Origin: Brevundimonas sp.
Lineage (GTDB): Bacteria > Pseudomonadota > Alphaproteobacteria > Caulobacterales > Caulobacteraceae
Reading direction: 5' to 3'
Assembly: GCA_012270135.1 (NCBI GenBank)
Contig: JAAXIW010000059.1
Coordinates: forward strand, 1-7,512
DNA length: 7,512 bases
The translations under genes and the position numbers were made by a program. Shown in pieces: positions 1 to 6,235 of the stretch (position 1 is its first letter; every line of letters begins with the position of its first letter). Below the pieces are notes generated by a model. The model saw only the letters and a program-made list of their open reading frames with translations, was not told the DNA's origin and searched no databases.

Positions 1-37
1 GCCCTATATGGGCGGCGTGACCCAGCTCGGAGCCTGA
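1..37 (+). CDS. serS: 3' end of an upstream gene, probably seryl-tRNA synthetase (partial)
   Basis: An open frame entering from the left edge ends at the TGA at 35-37. Its last residues read PYMGGVTQLGA. A Pro-Tyr-Met-Gly/Asn-Gly ending a few residues before the C-terminus is typical of bacterial seryl-tRNA synthetases, which charge tRNA-Ser in the cytoplasm. From memory, serS also lies just upstream of surE in Caulobacter relatives. Only 11 codons are visible, so the identity is an inference from a short tail. The stop lies 4 bases before the next start codon, and the GGAG within its last codons (29-32) appears to be the ribosome binding site of the next gene, which suggests translational coupling. 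Confidence 0.6.
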   Translation, partial: PYMGGVTQLGA

Positions 38-41
38 CGCC

Positions 42-449
42 ATGAAAACCCTCACCCTGACCCTGACCCTCGCAGCCGTCGGCGGCATGGCGCTCGGAGC
101 CTGCGCCATGGGTCCGGCCAACACCGCCCCGCCGCCGGCCGGATTCGATGTGTCGGGCGGCCAGTTCGAGGGCTGGGTGCGGGTGACGGGCGAGGAGTTC
201 CAGCTATTCGCCGAGCAGCGCGACCTGCGCACGCCGGGTTCGCGGGCCTGCGTCTCGGGCGCGCTGCCGCGCAATCTGCAGCGGGCGTCGGGCGACATTT
301 CGGGCTCGCAGGTGCGGTTCTTCGGCCGGACCCTGGCCTGGGCCGGGCGGAACCAGGCGGAGAGCCACGACTGGCAGGGCTCGAACATCGTCAATGGCTG
401 CCGCAAGGACGTGGTGATCCTGGCCGACCGGGTCGAGGTGCTGCGGTAG
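42..449 (+). CDS. small lipoprotein of unknown function
   Basis: This encodes a 135-residue protein. It starts with Met-Lys and a hydrophobic segment (residues 4-20) that ends in the lipobox LGAC, with Cys21 as the expected lipidated residue, so it should be a membrane-anchored periplasmic lipoprotein. A Pro/Ala-rich stretch (about 24-33) links the anchor to a compact domain (about 35-135). That domain has two further cysteines, Cys70 and Cys120, which could form a disulfide. I recognise no enzyme motif or named family. The ATG at 42 has a GGAG 9 bases upstream (29-32). A second in-frame ATG at 108 (Met23) has its own GGAG at 96-99, in a near-copy of the first start region; see findings. The Leu-Thr repeats of the signal peptide come from tandem ACCCTG-like hexamers at about 47-72. 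The coding assignment is firm and the function is unknown. Confidence 0.8.
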   Translation: MKTLTLTLTLAAVGGMALGACAMGPANTAPPPAGFDVSGGQFEGWVRVTGEEFQLFAEQRDLRTPGSRACVSGALPRNLQRASGDISGSQVRFFGRTLAWAGRNQAESHDWQGSNIVNGCRKDVVILADRVEVLR

Positions 450-481
450 GGCGCCGCCCCGCCCGATTTTTGGGGTGCGCC
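450..481 (+). other. GC-rich hairpin between the lipoprotein gene and surE
   Basis: Directly after the lipoprotein stop, 450-460 can pair with 472-481: a 5-bp outer stem (GGCGC with GCGCC), a G-U pair with one bulged C, then CCCC with GGGG. The loop is 11 bases and includes five T residues (467-471). There is no T-run after the 3' arm, so it does not fit a normal intrinsic terminator for the + strand. It could act in mRNA processing or partial termination. It could also be chance in DNA this GC-rich. Confidence 0.3.
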
Positions 482-509
482 GCGCGGGCGCAGGCTTTAG
501 TCAGGCGGC

Positions 510-1301
510 ATGCGAATCCTCCTGACCAATGACGACGGCATCGAGGCCGAGGGGCTGGAATGCCTGGAGCGGATCGCGCGGACGCTGTCGGACGACATCT
601 GGACGGTCGCGCCGCAGGTCGAGCAGTCGGGCAAGGGACGGGGGATCACCCTGACCGAGCCGCTGCGGGTCAATGCGATCGGCGAGAAGCGGTTCGCGGT
701 GACGGGGACGCCGACCGACTGCGTCGTGCTGGCGGTCAACGACCTGATGCCGGAGCGGCCCGATCTGGTGCTGTCGGGGGTCAATCGCGGACACAATGTC
801 GGCGAGGACTGCTCCTATTCGGGGACGGTGGCGGGGGCGCTGCAGGGCATGGCCTTCGGCATCCGCTCCATCGCCCTGAGCCAGTCGCTGGAGCGGTTCC
901 ACGACGCGGTGACGGCGCACTGGGAGACGGCCGAGGCGTTCGCCCCGGCGATCATCCGCCGGCTGCTGGACCAGCCGTGGCAGGCGGGCGTGGTGATGAA
1001 CCTCAACTTCCCGGCGCGGCCGCCGGAATCGGTCGAACAGGTCGAGGTGACGCGGCAGGGCTTCCGCGACATCGGCGAGATGCACGCGGTTCGGCGCACC
1101 GACCTGAGGGGGCGGGACTATTACTGGATGACCTTCCGCGGATCGAAGCAGAACCATGCGGCGGGGACCGACCTGCGGGCCATGGACGAGGGGAAGATTT
1201 CGGTCACGCCGCTGCACATCGACCTGACGCACATGCCGAGCGTGCATGACCTGAAGGGCGTGCTGGGCGGGGCGCCGCCGAAGACGGTGGCGGCGGAATG
1301 A
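510..1301 (+). CDS. surE: 5'/3'-nucleotidase SurE
   Basis: SurE is a metal-dependent phosphatase that removes phosphate from nucleoside 5'- and 3'-monophosphates in the cytoplasm and is linked to stationary-phase and stress survival. The 263-residue protein has the usual family length. It opens with the hallmark MRILLTNDDG, in which Asp8 and Asp9 are metal ligands. Ser40 lies in the following conserved loop. GTPTDC is at 66-71, the metal-binding Asn92 sits in SGVNRGHN (89-96), and the conserved YSGTVAGA is at 103-110. All active-site signatures are present, so it looks functional. The ATG at 510 is fixed by the family N-terminus, although upstream Shine-Dalgarno pairing is poor (AGGCGG at 503-508 is only 1 base from the start). 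The last 4 bases overlap the start of pcm (ATGA), indicating translational coupling. The surE-pcm pairing is widespread in proteobacteria. Confidence 0.97.
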   Translation: MRILLTNDDGIEAEGLECLERIARTLSDDIWTVAPQVEQSGKGRGITLTEPLRVNAIGEKRFAVTGTPTDCVVLAVNDLMPERPDLVLSGVNRGHNVGEDCSYSGTVAGALQGMAFGIRSIALSQSLERFHDAVTAHWETAEAFAPAIIRRLLDQPWQAGVVMNLNFPARPPESVEQVEVTRQGFRDIGEMHAVRRTDLRGRDYYWMTFRGSKQNHAAGTDLRAMDEGKISVTPLHIDLTHMPSVHDLKGVLGGAPPKTVAAE

Positions 1302-1942
1302 AGCTGAACGACGATCGCGCCGGGCGGCTGATCCTCGGGCTGCGGCAGCAGGGGGTGACGGAGCCGCGCGTGCTGGAGGCGATGGAGTCGATCGACCGCG
1401 CGGTGTTCGTGCACGAGAAATTCCTCGATCAGGCGTGGGAGGATCAGGCCCTGCCGATCGACTGCGCCCAGACGATCTCGCAGCCCTATATCGTCGGCCT
1501 GATGACCCAGGCGCTGGACGTGCAGCCGCGCCACCGGGTGCTGGAGATCGGCACCGGCAGCGGCTACCAGGCGGCGGTGCTGAGCCGGCTGGCGCGCTAT
1601 GTCTATTCGGTGGAGCGCTATCGCAGCCTGCTGAGCGAGGCCGAGCGGCGGCTGAAGGAACTGAAGATCGACAACGTCATCACCCGCCACGGCGACGGCG
1701 GGCTGGGCTGGCCGGAGCAGGCCCCGTTCGACCGGATCATGGTCACGGCGGCGGCGCCGGGCGAGCCGACGGAGCTGCTGCACCAGCTGAAGCCGGGCGG
1801 GATTCTGGTGTGCCCGGTGGGTCGGGGATCGGTGCAGAGGCTGCACCGCTATGTCAGTCTGGAGGACGGCTCGTTCCGGCGCGAGAGCCTGGCCGAGGTG
1901 CGATTCGTGCCGCTGGTCGAGGGGACGGCGCGGGAAGGGTGA
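1298..1942 (+). CDS. pcm: protein-L-isoaspartate O-methyltransferase
   Basis: This enzyme transfers a methyl group from S-adenosylmethionine to abnormal L-isoaspartyl residues in aged proteins, starting their repair in the cytoplasm. The 214-residue protein matches the family's usual length of about 205-220. The family signature QTISQPYIV is at 58-66. The SAM-binding motif I, VLEIGTGSGY, is at 81-90, with the ribose-binding acidic residue Glu106 in VYSVER. FDRIMVTAAAP (144-154) and LKPGGILVCPVG (164-175) are the later Rossmann-fold methyltransferase motifs. No key residue is missing. The start ATG overlaps the surE stop (ATGA), so the two are probably co-translated. The last codons (1930-1938) form one arm of an inverted repeat that extends into the following gap. 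Confidence 0.97.
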   Translation: MKLNDDRAGRLILGLRQQGVTEPRVLEAMESIDRAVFVHEKFLDQAWEDQALPIDCAQTISQPYIVGLMTQALDVQPRHRVLEIGTGSGYQAAVLSRLARYVYSVERYRSLLSEAERRLKELKIDNVITRHGDGGLGWPEQAPFDRIMVTAAAPGEPTELLHQLKPGGILVCPVGRGSVQRLHRYVSLEDGSFRRESLAEVRFVPLVEGTAREG

Positions 1943-1980
1943 AGGGGAGGCGGGAGCAAGCTCCTGTTAACCTTCCCGCC
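1930..1980 (+). other. nested inverted repeats at the pcm end / LytM gene leader
   Basis: GCGGGAAGG at 1930-1938, inside the end of pcm, is a perfect 9-base inverted match to CCTTCCCGC at 1971-1979. The same 3' arm can instead pair with GGCGGGAG at 1949-1956, giving 7 Watson-Crick pairs plus one G-U. Between them, 1951-1965 can form a short hairpin (GGAG/CTCC core). The two longer stems exclude each other. No T-run follows, so this is not a classical terminator. It could be a termination, processing or attenuation structure, or chance in GC-rich DNA. A GTTAAC palindrome lies at 1966-1971 in the loop region. Confidence 0.35.
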
Positions 1981-2032
1981 CAACTTTGGCGCGGTTTACG
2001 GGGTCTGGTCCGGCGGGGCGAGAGTCGAGTTT

Positions 2033-2038
2033 GAGGAG
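2033..2038 (+). promoter_or_regulatory. ribosome binding site fixing the start of the LytM gene
   Basis: GAGGAG lies 7 bases before the ATG at 2046. It decides the start: the frame stays open further upstream, with a TTG at 1986, but those 20 codons have no comparable site and would put charged residues before the signal peptide. Starting at 2046 places the hydrophobic lipoprotein signal directly at the N-terminus. Confidence 0.75.
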
Positions 2039-2045
2039 CGGGCGA

Positions 2046-3122
2046 ATGATCGGGATCAGGGCGGGGCTGAAGGAGCTGGCGGTGCTGGGGGCGATGAGCC
2101 TGACGGCGGCGTGCGCGAGCTATCCGACCGAGCCGCGCTATTCGATCCACGCCGAACCGCCGCCGCCGCCTGTGCGCAACTATCCGGCGCCCCCCGCCGC
2201 GCCCGCGCCGAGCGGGGAAGGCGTGCGCGGCCCGACCAACCCGGCCTATGAGACGCCGCCGCCCGCGGGCGCGCCGGTCGCGGAGATCGAGGGCGGGGCG
2301 CTGGACGCGCCGGTGGGGACGAGGCCCTATCAGCCGGCGGCCGGACCCGCCTCGGAAGGGTTCGCCAGCCCTCCGCCGCCCGCCTCGGGCGCCCCGGTGG
2401 TCGCCGGAGCCGCCTATGTGATCCAGCCGGGCGACACCATTTCCGGCATCGGACGGCGCTTCCAGACGCCGGTGCAGACGCTGATCGATCTGAACGGCCT
2501 GGGGCCGAGGGCCGATGTGTCGCCGGGCCAGCGCGTCATCCTGCCCGCCTCCGCGGTCGACATCGGCGGCGATCCCTACGCCACCGGGCCGTCGCCGACA
2601 GGAGTCTATGTCGCCGACGCGGGCGTGCCGCCGCGGCCGCCCCCGCCGCCGCCGCCGGCGGCCCCGGCGCCGGCCCCCCCGCCCCGGTCGCGGGCCGCCA
2701 GGGCCGGGCCGCTGGTAACGCCAGCGGCCACGACGGTGGGTCTGGACTGGCCGGTGCGGGGCGACATCCTGCGCCGCTTCGGACCGGTCGGCATGGGCGA
2801 GCGCAACAACGGCGTCAACATCGGCGCGCCCCAGGGGACCGAGGTGCGCGCCTCGGCGGCCGGGCGGGTCGGCTATGTCGGCGACGATCTGGCCGGGCAG
2901 GGGCTGACGGTGCTGATCGTGCACCGCGACGGCTGGCGCTCGGTCTATGGCCACCTCGGCTCGGCTACGGTGCGCGACGGCGACGACGTGCAGGCCGGTC
3001 AGGCGATCGGGACGGTCGGCACGACGGCCGGGGACGGCCGGCCCTCGATCCATTTCGAGACCTGGCGGATGCGCGGCGACGAGCCGACGGCGATCGACCC
3101 GCTCAGCGTGTTGCCGCGCTGA
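2046..3122 (+). CDS. nlpD: NlpD/DipM-type lipoprotein with LysM and degenerate LytM (M23) domains
   Basis: This is a predicted envelope protein of 358 residues that binds peptidoglycan and probably activates cell-wall amidases at division, as NlpD does in E. coli and DipM in Caulobacter. The signal peptide ends at LTAAC (Cys23), so it is probably a lipoprotein, although Thr at -3 is not the favoured residue. A Pro-rich linker follows (about 36-75), then one LysM domain (123-167, YVIQPGDTISGI onward), a second Pro/Ala-rich linker (about 195-215) and a LytM/M23 domain (235-358). The active site is degenerate. The HxxxD zinc motif reads NNGVN (Asn254, Asn258). The HxH motif reads SIH (Ser334, His336). 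Only His303 (YGHL) and His336 remain, which argues against hydrolase activity and for an activator. The surE-pcm-nlpD order supports the call. It is shorter than the multi-LysM DipM. Automated annotation may call it an M23 metallopeptidase. Confidence 0.88.
   Translation: MIGIRAGLKELAVLGAMSLTAACASYPTEPRYSIHAEPPPPPVRNYPAPPAAPAPSGEGVRGPTNPAYETPPPAGAPVAEIEGGALDAPVGTRPYQPAAGPASEGFASPPPPASGAPVVAGAAYVIQPGDTISGIGRRFQTPVQTLIDLNGLGPRADVSPGQRVILPASAVDIGGDPYATGPSPTGVYVADAGVPPRPPPPPPPAAPAPAPPPRSRAARAGPLVTPAATTVGLDWPVRGDILRRFGPVGMGERNNGVNIGAPQGTEVRASAAGRVGYVGDDLAGQGLTVLIVHRDGWRSVYGHLGSATVRDGDDVQAGQAIGTVGTTAGDGRPSIHFETWRMRGDEPTAIDPLSVLPR
2627..2690 (+). repeat. CCG/GCC-rich low-complexity tract coding for a poly-proline linker
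   Basis: This is a run of near-pure C and G triplets, mostly CCG, GCC and CCC, inside the LytM gene. It encodes a Pro/Ala-rich segment with up to seven consecutive prolines, joining the LysM and LytM domains. Such tracts are prone to slippage and to sequencing error. The downstream frame stays intact here. Confidence 0.7.
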
Positions 3123-3145
3123 CGCAAACGACGGGTTCCGACCAG

Positions 3146-3172
3146 GCGCCGCGTTGCAATGTGAGGCGGCGC
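3146..3172 (+). other. inverted repeat after the LytM gene
   Basis: GCGCCGC at 3146-3152 is a perfect inverted match to GCGGCGC at 3166-3172, with a 13-base loop, 23 bases after the LytM gene stop. No T-run follows, so an intrinsic terminator is unlikely. The possible -35 element of the yajC promoter lies in the loop, so the repeat could also serve as a protein-binding site. Chance is possible in DNA of this composition. Confidence 0.25.
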
Positions 3173-3182
3173 ACCCTAGGTT
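3154..3182 (+). promoter_or_regulatory. possible promoter of yajC-secD-secF
   Basis: TTGCAA (3154-3159) and TAGGTT (3177-3182) are separated by 17 bases and resemble -35 and -10 hexamers with 4 and 3 matches to the general sigma-70 consensus. The CTAGGTT context also loosely resembles the Caulobacter -10 (GCTANAWC). The gap is 111 bases, the longest in this half of the window, and precedes a well-known operon, so a promoter is expected. The sequence match alone is weak. Confidence 0.35.
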
Positions 3183-3233
3183 CCGCGCCTCATTTTCAAG
3201 GGCGCCGCGGGGGCCCGTTGCCAGAGAACATCG

Positions 3234-3560
3234 ATGACTTCGACTGACGGCGGCCTGATGGCCATGTTGATCCAGTTCGCCCCGATCATCCTGATCGGCG
3301 TGATGGGCTATCTGCTGCTGGTCCGGCCGCAGATGAAACAGGCCAAGCTGCATCGCGAGATGATCGCCGCGCTGAAGCGCAACGACACCGTGGTGCTGTC
3401 CAACGGCATGATCGGCAAGGTGACCCGGGTCGAGACCGACGAGGCCATGGTCGAGATCGCCCAGGGCGTGAACGTCCGCGTGGTCAAGGGCATGATCACC
3501 CAGGTGCGCGACCGCACTGGCGTGGCCGCCAACGACACCAAGCAAGTCACCAAGGCCTGA
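3234..3560 (+). CDS. yajC: preprotein translocase subunit YajC
   Basis: YajC is a small inner-membrane protein that associates with SecD and SecF and, through them, with the SecYEG channel, assisting export across the cytoplasmic membrane. The protein is 108 residues, normal for the family. It has a short N-terminus, one transmembrane helix (about 11-30) and the diagnostic cytoplasmic start RPQMKQ (31-36). The conserved block LKRNDTVVLSNGMIGKV (47-63) and a small soluble domain follow. The chosen ATG has only a weak AGAGA site upstream (3223-3227). A later ATG at 3258 would trim eight residues but has no better site. yajC is followed after 32 bases by secD, the classic yajC-secD-secF order. 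Confidence 0.96.
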   Translation: MTSTDGGLMAMLIQFAPIILIGVMGYLLLVRPQMKQAKLHREMIAALKRNDTVVLSNGMIGKVTRVETDEAMVEIAQGVNVRVVKGMITQVRDRTGVAANDTKQVTKA

Positions 3561-3592
3561 CCGCAACGCTCTGAAAGGTCGGGGAAGCCCGC

Positions 3593-5185
3593 ATGATCCA
3601 TCTGTCGCGCTGGAAGGTCATTCTTCTCGCCCTGTCGTTCGCATTCGGGCTGTTCTTCGCCTATCCGAACGTGCTGACCGCCGAGCAGAAGGCGGCGCTG
3701 CCGGGCTGGCTGCCCAAGAGCGGGGTCAATCTGGGCCTCGACCTGCAGGGGGGCTCGTACCTGCTGCTGGAAGTCGATGTCCCGGCCATGCGCGAGCAGC
3801 GGCTGACCAACCTCGGCGAGGACGCCCGCACGGTTCTGGGCGAGGCGGGGGTCGAGATCTCCGGCATCGTTCAGGACGGGTCGGGCGTGGTGGTGACCCT
3901 TGCCGATCCCGCCACCATGGACCGGGCGCTGGAGGTCATGCGGCCGCTGGTCGCCGGCGCCGGGACGGGCGGGATCGCGGACCGCACGGTCCAGCGCCAG
4001 GGCGAGGACCGCATCCGCTACGCCTTCACGTCGCGGGCGATGGATTCGATGGCGTCCGACGCCGTCACCCAGTCGATCGAGGTGGTCCGCCGGCGGATCG
4101 ACAGCCTCGGCACGCGCGAGCCGTCGATCACCCGCCAGGGCGCCGACCGGATCGTGATCCAGGCGCCGGGCGCGAGCGACCCGGCTGAACTGGAACGGAT
4201 CATCGGCAAGACGGCCCAGCTGACCTTCCAGATGGTCGATGTCGAGAATTCGATCGACGAGGCCCTGGCCGGCTTCCCGCCGCCGGACGCCGAGATCGTC
4301 CCGGACGCCAACGGCATTCCCTACCTGGTCAAGAAGCGGGTGCTGGTCTCGGGCGAGAACCTGACCCGGGCCGAGGTCACGACCGATCAGAACCGTCAGA
4401 CCGCCATCGGCTTCCGCTTCGACGGCGCCGGGGCCCGCCGCTTCGGCGACGCCACCGCCCAGAACATCGGCAAGCCGTTCGCCATCATCCTCGACGGCGT
4501 GGTCATTTCCGCCCCGAACATCCGTTCCGCGATCACCGGCGGCTCGGGCATCATCGAGGGCAGCTTCACGATCCAGGAAGCGTCGGAAATGGTGAACCTG
4601 CTGAACGGCGGGGCCCTGCCGGCGCCGCTGAAGGTCGAGGAACGCCGGACGGTGACCGCCGAGCTCGGCGCTGACGCGGTCGCGGCGGGGGCCCTGTCGA
4701 CCCTCATCGGAGCGGTCATCATTGTCGCCTTCATGTTCCTGTCCTACGGACTGCTGTTCGGCGGCATCTCGGTGATCGGACTGGTCCTGAACGGCCTGCT
4801 GATCATCGCCGCCATGTCGATGACCGGGGCGGCCCTGACCCTGCCCGGCATCGCCGGCCTGGTGCTGACCTTCGCCGTGGCCGTGGATGCGAACGTGCTG
4901 ATCTATGAGCGGATGCGCGACGAGGCCCGGGCCGGTCGATCGGTGATCGCCTCGCTGGACGCCGGCTTCAACAAGGCCATGGGCACCATCATCGACGCCA
5001 ACCTGACCACCCTGGTCGCAGCCGCGATCATGTTCGTGCTCGGCGCCGGCCCGGTGAAGGGCTTCGCCTGGACGCTGAGCATCGGCGTCTTCACCTCGAT
5101 GCTGTCGGCCGTGCTGGTCGCGCAGGTCGCCCTGGCGTGGTGGCTGAAGGTCGCCAAGCCCAAAAAACTGCCGATCGCGGAGTGA
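3593..5185 (+). CDS. secD: protein translocase subunit SecD
   Basis: SecD pairs with SecF as an RND-type membrane protein that uses the proton gradient to pull translocating proteins out of SecYEG on the periplasmic side. The protein is 530 residues, close to other alphaproteobacterial SecD proteins. The first transmembrane helix is at about 7-24. The family motif GLDLQGG (48-54) opens the large periplasmic P1 domain, which runs to about 360. Five more helices follow at roughly 365-385, 390-409, 415-436, 466-484 and 490-514. The motif VDANVLIYER (431-440) holds Asp432, corresponding to the conserved membrane Asp used in proton transfer. The start is supported by GGGGAAG at 3581-3587, 5 bases upstream. 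The stop TGA overlaps an ATG in the secF frame, consistent with coupled translation. Confidence 0.97.
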   Translation: MIHLSRWKVILLALSFAFGLFFAYPNVLTAEQKAALPGWLPKSGVNLGLDLQGGSYLLLEVDVPAMREQRLTNLGEDARTVLGEAGVEISGIVQDGSGVVVTLADPATMDRALEVMRPLVAGAGTGGIADRTVQRQGEDRIRYAFTSRAMDSMASDAVTQSIEVVRRRIDSLGTREPSITRQGADRIVIQAPGASDPAELERIIGKTAQLTFQMVDVENSIDEALAGFPPPDAEIVPDANGIPYLVKKRVLVSGENLTRAEVTTDQNRQTAIGFRFDGAGARRFGDATAQNIGKPFAIILDGVVISAPNIRSAITGGSGIIEGSFTIQEASEMVNLLNGGALPAPLKVEERRTVTAELGADAVAAGALSTLIGAVIIVAFMFLSYGLLFGGISVIGLVLNGLLIIAAMSMTGAALTLPGIAGLVLTFAVAVDANVLIYERMRDEARAGRSVIASLDAGFNKAMGTIIDANLTTLVAAAIMFVLGAGPVKGFAWTLSIGVFTSMLSAVLVAQVALAWWLKVAKPKKLPIAE

Positions 5186-5190
5186 TGGCG

Positions 5191-6174
5191 ATGCGTGGAT
5201 GGCCCCTGATCAAACTGCTGCCGACGCGGACGAACCTGAAGTTCGTCAAGTACGCCAAGGCGTTCGGCGCCCTGTCGGCCGTGCTGGTGATCGCCTCGAT
5301 CGTCGGCTGTTTCTGGCCCGGCCTGAACATGGGCATCGACTTCCGCGGCGGCGCCTCGCTGGAGGTGTCCAAGCCGGCCGGGCAGGTCGTGGCCCTGGAC
5401 GAACTGCGGAGCGCCGTGGCTGACCTCGGTCTCGGCGACGTCGGCGTGCAGGGCATCGCGCGGCGGGAAACCGACGTCGACGACGGCTCGACCGCTATCG
5501 TCCGCTTCCAGATCCCCGAAGGCAGCAACCAGACCGAAGTGGTCCAGCGGGTCGAGACCGCCATCACCGGTGCGGTGGGCGAGGTGACCTATTCCGAGGT
5601 GGCCGTGGTCGGTTCCAAGGTGTCGGGCGAGCTGTTCACCTCCGGCATGCTGGCCCTCGGCCTCGCCGTGGTGCTGATGTTCGCCTACATCTGGTTCCGC
5701 TTCGAGCCGCAGTTCGGCTTCGGCGCGATCGCCGGCCTTGCGCACGACGTCATCCTGGTGTTCGGGCTGATCGTGCTGCTCAGGCTGGAGTTCAGCCTGA
5801 ACATGGTCGCCGCCATCCTGACCGTCATCGGCTATTCGATGAACGACACTGTCGTGGTGTTCGACCGCCTGCGGGAGAACCTGCGCAAGTACAAGACCAT
5901 GCCGCTGCGCGAGGTGATCGACCTGTCGATCAACGAGACCCTGTCGCGGACCATCATCACCGGCGTCACGGCGATCATGGTGCTGGCGGCCCTGGCGGTG
6001 TTCGGCGGCGAGGCCCTGTTCGGCTTCTCCATCGCCCTGATGGCCGGCATCATCATCGGCACCTATTCGTCAGTCTATGTGGCCGCGCCGATCATCCTGC
6101 TGTGGGGCGTCAAGCGCGGCGGCGCGGCGGACGACGCCACCCCGATCAAGCTGGGCATGGCGAGCCGGCCGTAG
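5191..6174 (+). CDS. secF: protein translocase subunit SecF
   Basis: SecF is the second half of the SecDF proton-driven export motor in the inner membrane. From the ATG at 5191 the protein is 327 residues, normal for the family. Helix 1 is at about 22-40. GIDFRGG (48-54) begins the shorter periplasmic domain. The remaining five helices lie between about 132 and 306. Signature motifs are AHDVILVFGL (164-173) and GYSMNDTVVVFDR (204-216), with Asp209 at the conserved proton-relay position. Two starts are possible. The ATG at 5185 overlaps the secD stop (TGATG) but has only 2 bases after the GGAG at 5179-5182. The ATG at 5191 has a normal 8-base spacing and is preferred; the choice changes the protein by two residues. 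The C-terminal tail after the last helix is short and polar. Confidence 0.96.
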   Translation: MRGWPLIKLLPTRTNLKFVKYAKAFGALSAVLVIASIVGCFWPGLNMGIDFRGGASLEVSKPAGQVVALDELRSAVADLGLGDVGVQGIARRETDVDDGSTAIVRFQIPEGSNQTEVVQRVETAITGAVGEVTYSEVAVVGSKVSGELFTSGMLALGLAVVLMFAYIWFRFEPQFGFGAIAGLAHDVILVFGLIVLLRLEFSLNMVAAILTVIGYSMNDTVVVFDRLRENLRKYKTMPLREVIDLSINETLSRTIITGVTAIMVLAALAVFGGEALFGFSIALMAGIIIGTYSSVYVAAPIILLWGVKRGGAADDATPIKLGMASRP

Positions 6175-6188
6175 GGCGGCCGGAGACC

Positions 6189-6211
6189 CGCTCCCCTTTT
6201 GTCGGGGGGCG
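6189..6211 (+). terminator. possible terminator hairpin after secF
   Basis: CGCTCCCC at 6189-6196 pairs with GGGGGGCG at 6204-6211 (seven Watson-Crick pairs and one G-U) around a 7-base loop, starting 15 bases after the secF stop. The position suits the end of the yajC-secD-secF unit, and a promoter candidate follows. No T-run comes directly after the stem; the nearest is TTTTT at 6233-6237. If it terminates, it is imperfect or needs help from Rho. Confidence 0.45.
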
Positions 6212-6235
6212 GATACCCACAAACTCTTTCGGTTT

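Noticed and set aside
47..72. Tandem ACCCTG-like hexamers as a phase-variable repeat
   Set aside because: There are only about four imperfect units of six bases. A unit change would keep the reading frame, so it would alter only the length of the signal peptide.
501..1247. A 248-codon minus-strand open frame opposite surE
   Set aside because: surE carries every family motif on the plus strand. The antisense product is His/Arg-rich and unlike any protein I recognise.
1966..1971. GTTAAC as a full CtrA binding site
   Set aside because: The full site needs two TTAA elements 7 bases apart. On neither strand does a second TTAA occur at that distance, so only a half-site remains.
1986..2045. Upstream TTG start at 1986 for the LytM gene
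   Set aside because: It adds 20 residues with several Arg before the signal peptide and has no good ribosome binding site, while the ATG at 2046 has GAGGAG at ideal spacing.
1854..3566. A 570-codon open frame on the minus strand spanning the pcm end, the LytM gene and yajC
   Set aside because: It lies antisense to three well-supported genes and runs through their intergenic gaps. Its translation is dominated by Arg, His, Gly and Pro with no recognisable domain, as expected of a shadow frame in very GC-rich DNA.
4903..5745. A 280-codon minus-strand open frame across the secD/secF junction
   Set aside because: It is opposite two conserved transmembrane proteins, and its composition follows from their codon use.
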